NCBI RefSeq assembly: GCF_000739615.1
Contig: NZ_BATP01000042.1
Location: 1 to 47,651, forward strand
Length of the DNA stretch: 47,651 bases
Reading direction: 5' to 3'
From: Haloferula sp. BvORR071
Lineage (GTDB): Bacteria; Verrucomicrobiota; Verrucomicrobiia; Verrucomicrobiales; Akkermansiaceae
Part shown: positions 23,480 through 32,696 of the stretch, piece after piece
How positions within the stretch are numbered: position 1 is the first letter of the stretch
How the letters are laid out: every line of letters starts with the position of its first letter
Position numbers and translations under genes: made by a program
Notes under the pieces: model-generated
What the model saw: only the letters and a program-made list of their open reading frames with translations
What the model was told of the DNA's origin: nothing
Databases searched by the model: none

Positions 23480-24337
23480 ATGATCCGGAAAACCAGTGCC
23501 GCAATCGTCTTGCTTCTTTTGGTGGTAGCAGTGGCCTATTTCCTGTGGCCGCGGCAGGATGCGCAGCCGCCTCATACAGGCCCTGAGAAGCCGCCGAAGT
23601 CGAAGGTCCTTCCCGACACCACGGGGCGCAAATCCCCTACATCCAAGCCGGGCGATTCCACCGCTTCGCCGCGCTTGGGCGGAACTGCTCCCCAGGATGC
23701 CCGAACGAATTTCAATTCGGTAGAGGTCGAGCTGGAGCCGGACATGAGCGCCTTCGCCAATCAGGAGTTGCCCGCTCAACTGGATGAGGCGACCGCCGCC
23801 GCGCTGGCGAAAGGCTCGCTCGGCGGTGAGGATTTGCTCAAGGCGCTCGCGGTGTTGGTCAAGTCCGGGGAAGACGGCACCAAGAAGGCCTGGGAGGCGG
23901 TGAAAGATGAGCACGATCCGGCGGCGAAACTGGCAGTCCTGCGCGCGGCTGCTGCCGAGAGTGATCCGGTGGTTGCGGATATTCTCAAGGATGGTCTCAA
24001 GTCCAAAAACGCCCAGCTCCGCTACGAGTCGGTGGAGCTGGTGGAGTCACTGCGGGGGCGCGATGACGCGGCGCGCCGCAGCGTCCTCACAGCGGCATCC
24101 ACCGCAGATGCCAATACCGCGTCCTCTGCACTTGGCCAGCTCGCCGACGATACCCGCAAGGATGATCTGGCAGTCATGTTCCACTACCTCGACAACCCGA
24201 ATGCGGAGGTTGCGGATTCAGCGCGCGGCACCATCGATTTTCTGGTCAACGAGGAGTTCAAGTCCGCGGCCGAGGCACAGGCATGGTGGAAGTCACATGC
24301 CAAGGACTTCGACGACGAATTGCAGGAGAACGAGTGA
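23480..24337 (+). CDS. Membrane-anchored HEAT-like repeat protein
   Basis: This 285-residue protein starts at the ATG at 23480 (MIRKTSAAIVLLLLVV) with one N-terminal membrane helix (about residues 5-23). A Pro/Lys/Ser-rich periplasmic linker of about 60 residues follows. From about 90 onward it is helical with Ala/Leu/Asp-rich units such as DPAAKLAVLRAAAAESDPVVADIL and LRYESVELVESLRGRDDAARRSVL, which look like HEAT or PBS-lyase-type repeats. It ends with a WWKSHAKDFDDEL tail, a feature seen in Verrucomicrobial HEAT proteins. It probably serves as a periplasmic scaffold; no partner is evident from the neighbours. Confidence 0.72.
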   Translation: MIRKTSAAIVLLLLVVAVAYFLWPRQDAQPPHTGPEKPPKSKVLPDTTGRKSPTSKPGDSTASPRLGGTAPQDARTNFNSVEVELEPDMSAFANQELPAQLDEATAAALAKGSLGGEDLLKALAVLVKSGEDGTKKAWEAVKDEHDPAAKLAVLRAAAAESDPVVADILKDGLKSKNAQLRYESVELVESLRGRDDAARRSVLTAASTADANTASSALGQLADDTRKDDLAVMFHYLDNPNAEVADSARGTIDFLVNEEFKSAAEAQAWWKSHAKDFDDELQENE

Positions 24338-24522
24338 GTCAGTGAGGCCAGGCGGCCGCACGCTCCAAGCGCATTTTCGAAGGCGCTTGCCGAAGGGTCG
24401 AGTTGTTCGCCAGTCACGACTGTCGGGGTGAGTTAAGCATATTTCTCCGTCCGGATTAGTCGGCTTCACAACGGCGGATGAGCAGGTCCCATCGGGCCCA
24501 TCTGGCGGAAGCAGGGCTGCGT

Positions 24523-24978
24523 CTAGTTCTCGGCAAGCACCCGTGGAATCGTCCTTACCTGCTTCTTGAGGGCGCGGATGACTTTGGGTGCGGCGAGGAC
24601 GAAGATGCGCACGCGGTCCTCGTTGTCGCGCGACCATTGCAGGTCGATCTCACTGCGCACGCCGCTGACCTTCACCGGGAAAAGGGCGTTCTTCGAGCCG
24701 TTCGGGCGTTGCTCCTCAATACGATCCAACAGGTGCTTCACCTGCTTGTCTTCAAAGCCTGAATCCACGTTCTCCAGAATGCAGCCGAAGACGTAGGGCA
24801 AGTATTCGCTCTGGGTGCGGATCTCGATGCCTCGCCGCGGCGTATAGGCGAGTTCCAGCTCATCCAGGATTTCTTCGGAGCTTCCGCGGCTGCGGCGCTC
24901 CAAGGAGCGAGCCAGCAGCCAACCCGCAAGCAACCCGCAGCAAATGATGGCGGGCAAGATCAGGTAAAGGTGGGACAT
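24523..24978 (-). CDS. Small membrane protein of unknown function
   Basis: This 151-residue protein starts at the ATG at 24978 (MSHLYLILPAIICCGLLAGWLLA), giving one N-terminal membrane helix; an earlier TTG at 24996 is less likely. The soluble part begins with RRSRGSSEEILDELELAYTPRRG, then has a mixed alpha/beta domain ending VRIFVLAAPKVIRALKKQ. There are no cysteines outside the membrane segment and no known motif. It converges with the HEAT-like gene across a 185-base gap that contains a weak hairpin (CAAGCGC/GCGCTTG, 24366-24389). It is divergent from the sensor kinase gene, sharing a 151-base promoter gap. Confidence 0.65.
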   Translation of the reverse strand: MSHLYLILPAIICCGLLAGWLLARSLERRSRGSSEEILDELELAYTPRRGIEIRTQSEYLPYVFGCILENVDSGFEDKQVKHLLDRIEEQRPNGSKNALFPVKVSGVRSEIDLQWSRDNEDRVRIFVLAAPKVIRALKKQVRTIPRVLAEN

Positions 24979-25129
24979 TCCATTCGGCGATTCCAAGCAT
25001 CTCGGGGGGAGAGCGGTTAGGGGGGCAAATTATATGACCAAGCGGAGCGGGCTGGCGTTCAATGTTCGCGCTGTAGGAGCTCGGCATGCAGCTTGCATTC
25101 CAGCGGCTGCCACTCTCTCTTGAAGGGAC

Positions 25130-27658
25130 ATGCTTGGCGGCAGACTCGGCACCCTCCTGATCCTGGCTGCGGCCTTGGCTTCGCCGGTCGCGGCGGCACC
25201 GGCATTCGTGCCCTATGGCAACGACCCGCAGACGCTGCACCTCTGGCATCTCGATGAGGCGGGGCCGCCCTTCAAGGATGACGGGACGAGCCCGACGCCT
25301 CTGCTTGGGCTGCTGAACGGAGCGCAGGCAGGGCAGGCACCCTTTCCGGGTTTTGGCGCGGCGGTGACTTTCGAGGATCCCGGCAAGGAGTCCTTGTTGA
25401 ACTCCAACTACGGGCCGATCCTGCTGGCCAAGCCGGCCTTGGCCATGGGGCCGCAGGACAATGTCGATCCACCGTTCCCGATCGCGGGACCGGATGGCGC
25501 TTTCACCTTCGAGGCCCTGGTCAAGCTGGACTGCATGCCGCAGGACTCCTCCAGCCAAGCGCTGGACATCGTCAGCATGGATGATGAGGACTCGACCAAG
25601 CGCACCTTCATTTTCCGGATCGAGAAGCCGGGTTTCCTTTGCTTCGTGCCGATCACCGGGGCGGCGGTGCGGGGTGGTGGTCTGGCCACCATTCCCGTGA
25701 CGGGGCCACATGCGATGGTGCCGGGGGAGTGGTTTCACGCGGCGGTGGCCTATGACGGCCGCGAGACCGCGGTGAACAATCTGAAGCTCTACTGGACCCG
25801 CCTGTCCGCGGGCAACGAAGTGGCCAACCTCATCGGCCAAGGGACGCTCACGGCGGACCTCGGGCATGGGCTTGGCGACTTCGCGATTGGCAACTCCGGC
25901 CAGTCCAACGGGGTGGGCCCGAACGAGTTCTTCCCTGGCGCGATTGACGAGGTGCGCATCAGCGGCATCGCGCGGCAGCCCTATGACTTCTGCTTCGTGA
26001 GCGAGGATGCGAAGTACCGGGCGGTCGAACTCTCGCGGCGGCAACCGCCCAAGATTCCGCAGCTCGGCATGAGCTTGGACCATGTGGCGGTGGACGACGA
26101 GAGGATTCCGCTGCCTCCGGAGGGCAAGCCGCTGGTGCTCGGCTGGGGCTTGCACCGGCTGGACTTCGACTTCGGCCTGGTGAATGCCGATCCGCTGGTG
26201 GTGCGCTCGCGCCTGGAGGGCCTCGATGACGAGTGGCATCCCTCCGCCCGCGGCATGACCATGGAGTGGCAGATGATCGATGGAGTGGGCAAGACGCTGG
26301 CGCGCCGGCTTTTTTCGGTGACTGGTGCGAGCATCGGCTGGGAGCTGGATGCGGTGAGCTCACCGCTGGTCCGTCGCTCCGAGCCATTGTTCATTCCGGA
26401 GGCGACGCGACGCCTGCAGGTCACCGTGTCTTCCGGCGAGAATGACACCACCGGGACCTGGGTGATCGATGACTTGAGCCTGACCAGCTCCCGGACTCCC
26501 GGCGTCAACCTTTGGCCCAATGGCAATTTCCGTTCCGGCGAGCGTACGAACCAGATCGGCGGCATTCCGGAAGGATGGACGCGAGCCGGTACCGAGAAGG
26601 CGATCGCCAGGGTGATGCAGCTTCCCAATGGCCCCGCGCTGGGCCTGCTGGATGCCGCGCAGGAGCGCAGCGCCTCGTGGATTTCCCAGCAGGATCTGAA
26701 GGAGCCACCGGCCAAGGGCGGCGAGACCTACCTGCTGTCCTGGTCGGAGGCTTATAACGTGATTCCCGGCGCCTCGCTGCGCGCCACCTACATCAACGTT
26801 CCGGCCGGGCACTACACTTTCCGCGCGATTGCGGTGGGGAACGACCCGTCTGGAGATACGACCCACCTGGCTTTCCCCTTGGTGGTGGAGGAGCCCTTCT
26901 GGCGACAAGGCTGGTTCATCCCTGCTGTGGTAGCCGGTGGCGTCTTGATGGTGGGTCTGGTGTCTTTCGTGGCTTATCGGCGACGCTCACGGCATCGCCT
27001 GGCCGCAATCAAGCTGCAGCATGCGGTCGAGCGCGACCGCGCCCGCATCGCCCGCGACATGCACGACGACTTGGGCACACGTGTAACGGTGCTCAATCTG
27101 GCCGCCTCCTTTCTCCGTCGTTCGATCGGCGGCGATCCCGACAAAGCACGGCAGCAGATCGTCCGGCTGGAGTCCGCCGCGCGCGACCTGGTGAATGCCA
27201 TGGACGGCTTGGTGTGGGCGGTGAATCCGGCGAATGACACGCTGGATCACTTGGCGACGCACCTTTCCGCCGTGGCACAGGAGATCTTCCGCGACAGCCC
27301 CGCGAAACTGCGGATATCGATTCCACCCGACCTGCCGGCACTGCCACTGCGCTCGGATTTCCGCCATCACTTTGCGCTCGGCGTGAAGGAAGCACTGCAC
27401 AATACGCTCAAGCATGCCGGGGCCTGCGACGTGCTCTTCAAGCTGTCCGTCAGCAATGGCGATTTGATTGCAGTGATCGAGGATAACGGCGCGGGCTTCG
27501 ACCTCGAGGCACAGCGCGAGGGCAATGGTCTGCTCAATCTTGCGGCTCGCTTCGAAGAACTGGCCGGAACTTTCCGGATTGATTCTGAGCCCGGGAAAGG
27601 TACTCGCGCGGTGTTCAGTTGCCACCTGCCGCAGATTCCTGCATTGCCCCATCCATGA
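25130..27658 (+). CDS. Sensor histidine kinase with LamG-type extracellular sensor (NarX/HisKA_3 class)
   Basis: This 842-residue membrane kinase has a signal peptide (about 1-23). Its large periplasmic sensor includes a LamG/concanavalin-like domain (about 30-290; FTFEALVKLD, PGEWFHAAVAYDG, GAIDEVRISGIAR). A Y_Y_Y-like beta-sandwich with VRSRLEGLDDEWHP follows, and beyond it a galactose-binding-like segment. One membrane helix (about 595-617) leads to the HisKA_3 dimerisation box RDMHDDLGTRVT with the phosphorylated His near 645. The HATPase domain has ALHNTLKHA, EDNGAGFD and GNGLLNL. It overlaps the response regulator by 4 bases. LamG sensors bind polysaccharides, so a glycan ligand is plausible (inference). 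Confidence 0.9.
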   Translation: MLGGRLGTLLILAAALASPVAAAPAFVPYGNDPQTLHLWHLDEAGPPFKDDGTSPTPLLGLLNGAQAGQAPFPGFGAAVTFEDPGKESLLNSNYGPILLAKPALAMGPQDNVDPPFPIAGPDGAFTFEALVKLDCMPQDSSSQALDIVSMDDEDSTKRTFIFRIEKPGFLCFVPITGAAVRGGGLATIPVTGPHAMVPGEWFHAAVAYDGRETAVNNLKLYWTRLSAGNEVANLIGQGTLTADLGHGLGDFAIGNSGQSNGVGPNEFFPGAIDEVRISGIARQPYDFCFVSEDAKYRAVELSRRQPPKIPQLGMSLDHVAVDDERIPLPPEGKPLVLGWGLHRLDFDFGLVNADPLVVRSRLEGLDDEWHPSARGMTMEWQMIDGVGKTLARRLFSVTGASIGWELDAVSSPLVRRSEPLFIPEATRRLQVTVSSGENDTTGTWVIDDLSLTSSRTPGVNLWPNGNFRSGERTNQIGGIPEGWTRAGTEKAIARVMQLPNGPALGLLDAAQERSASWISQQDLKEPPAKGGETYLLSWSEAYNVIPGASLRATYINVPAGHYTFRAIAVGNDPSGDTTHLAFPLVVEEPFWRQGWFIPAVVAGGVLMVGLVSFVAYRRRSRHRLAAIKLQHAVERDRARIARDMHDDLGTRVTVLNLAASFLRRSIGGDPDKARQQIVRLESAARDLVNAMDGLVWAVNPANDTLDHLATHLSAVAQEIFRDSPAKLRISIPPDLPALPLRSDFRHHFALGVKEALHNTLKHAGACDVLFKLSVSNGDLIAVIEDNGAGFDLEAQREGNGLLNLAARFEELAGTFRIDSEPGKGTRAVFSCHLPQIPALPHP

Positions 27659-28302
27659 CTCAGGCCAAGCGCTCCATCGCCATCGTCGAAGATGACTCCG
27701 CCCTGCGGGAAAGTTTCCGCGAGGCCCTCAACGCCTCCGATACCTGGCGCGTCATTGGCTGCTACGGTCGCGCGGAATCCGCCTTGCCGGCGATCCAGAA
27801 GGAACTGCCGGATGCCTGCTTGATGGACATCCAGCTTCCCGGGATCTCCGGAATCCAGCTCCTGCGCAAGCTCAAGCCACTGTGCCCGAACACGCAGTTT
27901 CTGATGGTCACTGTCTTCGAGGATGCGGATCGCGTCTTCGAGGCCCTGGCTGCGGGCGCTTCCGGTTACGTGCTGAAAAAGGACATCGATTCAAAGCTGT
28001 TAGAGTCCTTGGACGATGTGGTTGCGGGCGGTTCGCCGATGTCGAGCGGGATCGCGCGCAAGGTGGTGCAGCACTTCCAGATTCCCGTTGCTGAGCCGGA
28101 TGAGGACTACCACCTGACGGCCCGCGAGAAGGAGACCCTCGACCTGCTGGCGAAGGGCTACCTCTACAAGGAAATCGCGCATGAAATGGGAGTGCGGATG
28201 GAGACGGTGAGTTTCCACCTCGGCAACATCTACCGGAAGCTTCACGTGCGGACCCGCACCGAGGCGGTGCTGAAGTACATGAAGCGCGACCCGGAGGCGT
28301 AA
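27655..28302 (+). CDS. NarL/FixJ-family response regulator, partner of the LamG kinase
   Basis: This 215-residue cytoplasmic regulator has a receiver domain with acidic EDD at 12-14, the phosphoacceptor Asp58 (CLMDIQLPG), Thr in FLMVTVFED and the conserved Lys in YVLKKD. A LuxR-type helix-turn-helix occupies the C-terminal 65 residues (LTAREKETLDLLAKGYLYKEIA, TVSFHLGNIYRKL). The start ATG overlaps the kinase stop (ATGA), so the pair is translationally coupled, as usual for NarX/NarL-type systems. The next gene downstream is an AraC-type protein after a 359-base gap; control of that operon by this pair is a reasonable guess. Confidence 0.92.
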   Translation: MTQAKRSIAIVEDDSALRESFREALNASDTWRVIGCYGRAESALPAIQKELPDACLMDIQLPGISGIQLLRKLKPLCPNTQFLMVTVFEDADRVFEALAAGASGYVLKKDIDSKLLESLDDVVAGGSPMSSGIARKVVQHFQIPVAEPDEDYHLTAREKETLDLLAKGYLYKEIAHEMGVRMETVSFHLGNIYRKLHVRTRTEAVLKYMKRDPEA

Positions 28303-28379
28303 GGGCAATGGAAGCATGGCCATTGTGGCCACGTTGTGAGTAGTCCTCATCCTCTGAACTGGAAATTCGGGATCGCTGT

Positions 28380-28430
28380 GCGCTTTTTGTGATAAAAAGT
28401 GCTATTTTGTCTATTTTCCGGCGCACTTTT
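28380..28430 (+). promoter_or_regulatory. Two mutually exclusive stems in the AraC leader
   Basis: GCGCTTTTT (28380-28388) pairs with AAAAAGTGC (28394-28402) around GTGAT. The same AAAAGTGC (28395-28402) can instead pair with GCACTTTT (28423-28430). Both stems cannot form at once, which is the logic of a switch or attenuator. Whether the region is transcribed is not known. Confidence 0.4.
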
Positions 28431-28500
28431 AAGACATTTGAGCGGGATAGCTAACCCACACTCGCGGGAGGCATCCAATATCCGCTTTCGGGTAAACCCA

Positions 28501-28525
28501 GATTCACGCAAAAATTTCGCGAATC
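28501..28525. repeat. Imperfect inverted repeat in the AraC leader
   Basis: GATTCACG (28501-28508) pairs with CGCGAATC (28518-28525) at seven of eight positions, with a 9-base AT-rich spacer. It contains a TCGCGA core, as seen also upstream of osmC. Confidence 0.4.
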
Positions 28526-28580
28526 TTCCAAAGTTCGTCGAGGTGTAAGTTGTTGGTTTTGAGTGCGTTTATCGTTTCCT

Positions 28581-28602
28581 ATGGATACACCTAGGTATCC
28601 AT
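28581..28602. promoter_or_regulatory. Palindromic operator candidate upstream of the AraC gene
   Basis: ATGGATAC-ACCTAG-GTATCCAT has perfect 8-base arms 60 bases before the AraC start codon. The inner ACCTAGGT is itself palindromic. The spacing suits a dimeric regulator such as the AraC protein or the NarL-type regulator. Confidence 0.5.
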
Positions 28603-28661
28603 CCCCCCGACCTTTGGATAAAGGGTGATGATCCGCCGGAAAGTCCCGGGGGATAAAACCC

Positions 28662-29105
28662 ATGAAACTCCAGTCATACGATTCGTACTCCGACGATTCA
28701 GTAGTCGCGGATGCTCCGTCCGAGTCCCTGCGGGAGCTGGATCTTCCTTACGCCGGTGAGGAGGACTTCCCTGGCATCGCCAAGGTCATACGGACCATCC
28801 GCGAGGAATATTCCCGTCCGCTGAGCGTCACCACCCTCGCACGCGAATGCGGGATGTCGGTCCGCTCCTTACACCGGGCCTACCGTGCGGTGACCGGCAA
28901 GACAGTCGGCCGTGATCTCCTCAACCGCCGGATCGAGGCGGCGGCGGACATGCTGCGGGAGGACGACATCAAGCTGGAGCCGGTGGCGATGGAGACCGGC
29001 CTGCGCAACGCGAAGAACCTGTGCCGGCTCTTCAAGGAGCACTTCGGGGTTACGCCCGGCCAATGGAAGGAATCGTTCCACGGTTCCTGTGCCCGCAGTG
29101 CCTGA
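28662..29105 (+). CDS. AraC-type DNA-binding protein without an effector domain
   Basis: This 147-residue protein has an acidic, Ser/Asp-rich N-terminus (1-40) followed directly by the two helix-turn-helix motifs of the AraC/XylS domain. The first is near 55-80 (LSVTTLARECGMSVRSLHRAYR) and the second near 100-135 (LEPVAMETGLRNAKNLCRLFKEHFG), ending TPGQWK. There is no ligand-binding or dimerisation domain, so it resembles SoxS/MarA-type stand-alone regulators. It is the first gene of a run of six same-strand genes with gaps of 30 bases or less and may control the palindromes in its own leader. The gap to the next gene is 30 bases. Confidence 0.88.
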   Translation: MKLQSYDSYSDDSVVADAPSESLRELDLPYAGEEDFPGIAKVIRTIREEYSRPLSVTTLARECGMSVRSLHRAYRAVTGKTVGRDLLNRRIEAAADMLREDDIKLEPVAMETGLRNAKNLCRLFKEHFGVTPGQWKESFHGSCARSA

Positions 29106-29135
29106 CCAAGCACCAGCTGACCCTCAAAGAACCCA

Positions 29136-32100
29136 ATGAAAAACCTTAGATCATTTCCGGGAAAGCATCGTTTTCCCAACCCGGCCGCAATCGGGCTGGG
29201 GAAGGGCACCGCGCGGTTGGGTTTTCCGCGCGGTGCCCGGCAACTTCCCGGCTTCGCCCTGATCATCACCCTGTCGCTGATGGTGCTGATGACGATCATC
29301 GCGGTCGGCCTACTGGGCCTCTCGTCGATTTCACTGCGTGGCAGCGGCCAGGGCGATGCGGTGGCACGGGCCCGCGCTAATGCGAGGATGAGCCTGATGC
29401 TGGCGATCGGTGAATTGCAGCGCGAAGCCGGCTTGGACACCCGGGTGACCGCACGGGCCGACATCCTCGACAAGAACAACGGACCGCTGCTGGGCGTGTG
29501 GAAAAGCTGGGAAGGCACGGATCACGATGCATCCACGGGCCGGCCGATTGCGCCGAGCAATTACAAGTCCCGCAAGCAGCAGCGCTTCCTCTCGTGGATG
29601 CTTTCCGGCGCGAAGCGAGGTGCCAGCACCTTGCCGGATATCGCCGAACGCAGGGGCAGCGTGCCTTTGGTCGGTGGCGGCACGGTGGGCAATGACCACA
29701 ACAAGCTGCAGATTCATGCGGAGCCGGTGAAGATCGACGAGGGTAAGGATCGTGGCGCGGTCGCGTGGTGGATCGGCGGGGAGAACCAAAAGGCGCGCCT
29801 GCCAAAGCCCTTTGAACCGGAAACTGACTCTCCCGCCCGCTGGTCGGTCCTGGCGAAGTCACACGCGGTGGCAGACCCATCGATCTTCCGGATGGACAAG
29901 CTGATGGATGACGCTTCGCCAGCCGCGAAAGTGGTGAGCCACCAGCTCAGCGATTTCGTGGGAGAAGCCGAGGGCTCGACGCGGGTCTCGCGCGAATTCT
30001 TCCACGACCTTTCCGCTGTGTCGGTCGGCTTGCTGACGAACACCGCCACTGGCGGCTGGCGCAAGGACCTGTCGCTTGCCACCGAGTACTGGAGCGGCCT
30101 GAGCAATAACAACCTGCCCTTCTTCCGTGTCACGCCGGAGAAGGACCTGATGTACAACAAGCCCAGCTCGGCCAGCCCCTATCCTTCGCGTTCGGTGCTG
30201 TATCCTTGGTCAAGCTACCGCGGCAGCAGCCAGATCCCGATCTACCGCCACGCGGCGGTGAATACTTGGGAGAACCTCAAGAACTACGCGACGCTCTACA
30301 AGACCATCACCGCAAGCGCCAGCGGCCGCAACCGCATCACGCCCCAGTACGCGGCGATTGACGACGCCGGTAGCGCGAACTCTTACAACTTCATCCACAA
30401 GGTTCGCATCCTGCCGGTGGTCGCCCGCGTGCAGTGGGTCTATTCCCACTACGCCACCACCTCCCCCGCGGGGGCTTCGCTGGTGACGCCGCAGTTGCTC
30501 CTGACGCCGGTCATCACGATGTGGAATCCCTACAGCGTGGAGATGAATGCGCCGGCCATGAGCTTCTTGCTGCCGAAGCCGTTGCCCTCCGCCCTGCGCT
30601 ACACCGTCAATGGCGTTCAGGATGCGACTTACAGTTCGCTCTTCAGCGGCTCCACGAACTATTCGGCGATGGCGCCGATCACCAGTGAGCTGCGCTACGA
30701 GATCAAGTCCGGCTACACGCTCATGCCCGGCGAAACCAAGGTCTTCAGTCCGGCTGCGAATGCGATCGTCACCTTGCCTTCGGATTCGACGATGCCACAG
30801 CCGAACCCCTTGGAACTCACCCCCGGCTATCGCGCCAAGGGTGGGCACGCCATTTCCTTGCTGGATCCGGTGACGAAGAAGGCCCGGGCGGTGTCAGCCA
30901 CCGCCAAGATCCGGGCGGATGCGAAATTTGACACGGCCTACAATGACAATGCCACCTATACCGGCCCGCCGGGGGTGGGCATTTTCCTGGATATTTTCGT
31001 CTCCGGAGTCCGCACGCTTGCCTACCGCATGATCTACCCGGAGGCGGTGGCGAACAAGGTTTACAAGCCCTTGCCGAATCTGGCCGAAGCTTCGCTGAGT
31101 TCGGCAGCGAGCACACCGGTACCCTTCATGTCCACCATCTTCGGGGCGCGGATGGCCAGCCGCACTCACGTGCCTGCCAAGGGCTTCGTCCAGTCCAGCC
31201 CACTGGTGAATTACACCGCGATGGGTGGCAAGGATCTGATTGAGGAGACGATCCACCAGCACTACCGCGGCACGGGGCATCCGGTGAATTCACCTTTCGA
31301 CTACAGCTTTGTGGAGCACTCCGCGGGCGGTGACAGCTATCTGCCGAATTCCAGCGACAGCTCGCAACGCGGTTACATTGTGACCGGGTTCCTGAAGGGC
31401 GACGGGCTCTCGCGCTGCGTGATCGCTGAGATCCCGGTGCGGCCGCTCCAATCGATCTGTGAACTGCAGAATTGGGATCTCCGCTACGAGAATCCAATCC
31501 CGCCCTTTGCCTTCAACCTGATCGGCAATAGCGATGCCACTCCGCTGATACCAGCCGGTGCGGTTTATAATTCCGGGCCTCCCTCGGCCGATCTCAACCT
31601 CCAGCACGACGACTCGTATTGCGCGAACCACGTGCTCTTCGACGACTGGTTCTTCTCGTCGATCGCGCCGGATCCGAGCTCTTACGGTGGCAGTGGCCGG
31701 ACCACGCAGCAGGTTTACTCCTCCTTCCTCGCCGGTGAACAGCCGCTCGGGAATACCGCCTATCGCCCGATCCGCGAGGACGCCGGCGCCGACTCATCGA
31801 AGGCGGACAAGATCTTCACCTCCTTGAAGAGCGCGAATGGCTGGAAGAGCGCCGCGTCCCGCTTGGAAGTCGAAGGGATGTTCAACGTGAACTCGACCTC
31901 GGAGGCGGCGTGGCGGGCACTGCTCGGACATGCCCGCGAGCAGCGGGTGCCCTACATCCGCGAGTCCGGCACGAGCTGGAGCGTGGATTCCTCGGAGGCG
32001 AGCGAGCATCCCTTCAGCCGCTTCAGCATTGCGGGCGATGTGCAGGCTGGAAAGGCGACCGGTGCTGGCGGGTTCCCCGGGGCTTCCGAGTTCACTGGCT

Positions 32101-32684
32101 ACCGCACGCTGGATGACAATTTGATCGAGGAAATGGCCCGCGAGATCGTGGAACAGGTCCGGGCACGCGGCCCCTTCCTTTCGCTCTCCGAATTCATCAA
32201 TCGCCAGCTTTCCTCCGGAGACTTGGCCCTGGCGGGAGCCGTGCAGGCGGCGCTGAACAAGCTGGCGGAGAAGGGCCAGAGCGGTCCCTATGGAACCCTC
32301 GAAGGGCTTTCCAAGGACTCGGTGGCCGACCCCGATCAGGCCGCCGGTGAAGCCGAATATAGCTTCAAGCAAGCCGCGGTGGGCGAGAGCGCCTACGGCT
32401 TGCCGGGCTGGACCCGCCAGGCGGATGTGCTGCGGCCGCTGGCCCCGATCCTTTCCGCACGTGACGATACCTTCACGATCCGCGCTCACGGCGACGCCCG
32501 GGATGAGAAGGGCAATATCATCAGCCGTGCGGTTTGCGAAGCGGTGGTCCAGCGAACCCGCAACTACGTGGACTCCAAGGACTCGGCCGATCTGGCCACG
32601 GTGCCAACCTCGAGCGTGAACAAGATCTTTGGCCGCCGCTTCGAGATCGTCAGCTTCCGCTGGCTTAATCCCTCGGAAATCTGA
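29136..32684 (+). CDS. Verru_Chthon cassette protein A-like giant pseudopilin
   Basis: This 1182-residue protein has a basic N-terminal leader of 39 residues ending G39-F40, then a very hydrophobic pilin-like helix (40-64, ALIITLSLMVLMTIIAVGLL) that lacks the usual Glu5. This is the layout of Verru_Chthon cassette protein A, which carries a prepilin-peptidase type signal. The large mature part is Ser/Thr/Asn/Tyr-rich and lacks cysteines, as expected for a surface protein. Cassettes normally also encode small pseudopilins B, C and D; none is seen here. It sits 12 bases before its secreted partner and 30 bases after the AraC gene. Confidence 0.82.
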   Translation: MKNLRSFPGKHRFPNPAAIGLGKGTARLGFPRGARQLPGFALIITLSLMVLMTIIAVGLLGLSSISLRGSGQGDAVARARANARMSLMLAIGELQREAGLDTRVTARADILDKNNGPLLGVWKSWEGTDHDASTGRPIAPSNYKSRKQQRFLSWMLSGAKRGASTLPDIAERRGSVPLVGGGTVGNDHNKLQIHAEPVKIDEGKDRGAVAWWIGGENQKARLPKPFEPETDSPARWSVLAKSHAVADPSIFRMDKLMDDASPAAKVVSHQLSDFVGEAEGSTRVSREFFHDLSAVSVGLLTNTATGGWRKDLSLATEYWSGLSNNNLPFFRVTPEKDLMYNKPSSASPYPSRSVLYPWSSYRGSSQIPIYRHAAVNTWENLKNYATLYKTITASASGRNRITPQYAAIDDAGSANSYNFIHKVRILPVVARVQWVYSHYATTSPAGASLVTPQLLLTPVITMWNPYSVEMNAPAMSFLLPKPLPSALRYTVNGVQDATYSSLFSGSTNYSAMAPITSELRYEIKSGYTLMPGETKVFSPAANAIVTLPSDSTMPQPNPLELTPGYRAKGGHAISLLDPVTKKARAVSATAKIRADAKFDTAYNDNATYTGPPGVGIFLDIFVSGVRTLAYRMIYPEAVANKVYKPLPNLAEASLSSAASTPVPFMSTIFGARMASRTHVPAKGFVQSSPLVNYTAMGGKDLIEETIHQHYRGTGHPVNSPFDYSFVEHSAGGDSYLPNSSDSSQRGYIVTGFLKGDGLSRCVIAEIPVRPLQSICELQNWDLRYENPIPPFAFNLIGNSDATPLIPAGAVYNSGPPSADLNLQHDDSYCANHVLFDDWFFSSIAPDPSSYGGSGRTTQQVYSSFLAGEQPLGNTAYRPIREDAGADSSKADKIFTSLKSANGWKSAASRLEVEGMFNVNSTSEAAWRALLGHAREQRVPYIRESGTSWSVDSSEASEHPFSRFSIAGDVQAGKATGAGGFPGASEFTGYRTLDDNLIEEMAREIVEQVRARGPFLSLSEFINRQLSSGDLALAGAVQAALNKLAEKGQSGPYGTLEGLSKDSVADPDQAAGEAEYSFKQAAVGESAYGLPGWTRQADVLRPLAPILSARDDTFTIRAHGDARDEKGNIISRAVCEAVVQRTRNYVDSKDSADLATVPTSSVNKIFGRRFEIVSFRWLNPSEI

Positions 32685-32696
32685 CAGGCTCTACAC

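Larger units (their letters stand above)
28303..28661. other. Leader/promoter region of the AraC-headed operon
   Basis: This 359-base gap is markedly more AT-rich than its surroundings and packed with inverted repeats: CAATGG/CCATTG (28306-28325), two competing stems at 28380-28430, an imperfect stem at 28501-28525 and a palindrome at 28581-28602. GGATA recurs three times (near 28583, 28615 and 28651). No gene is visible. Confidence 0.65.
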
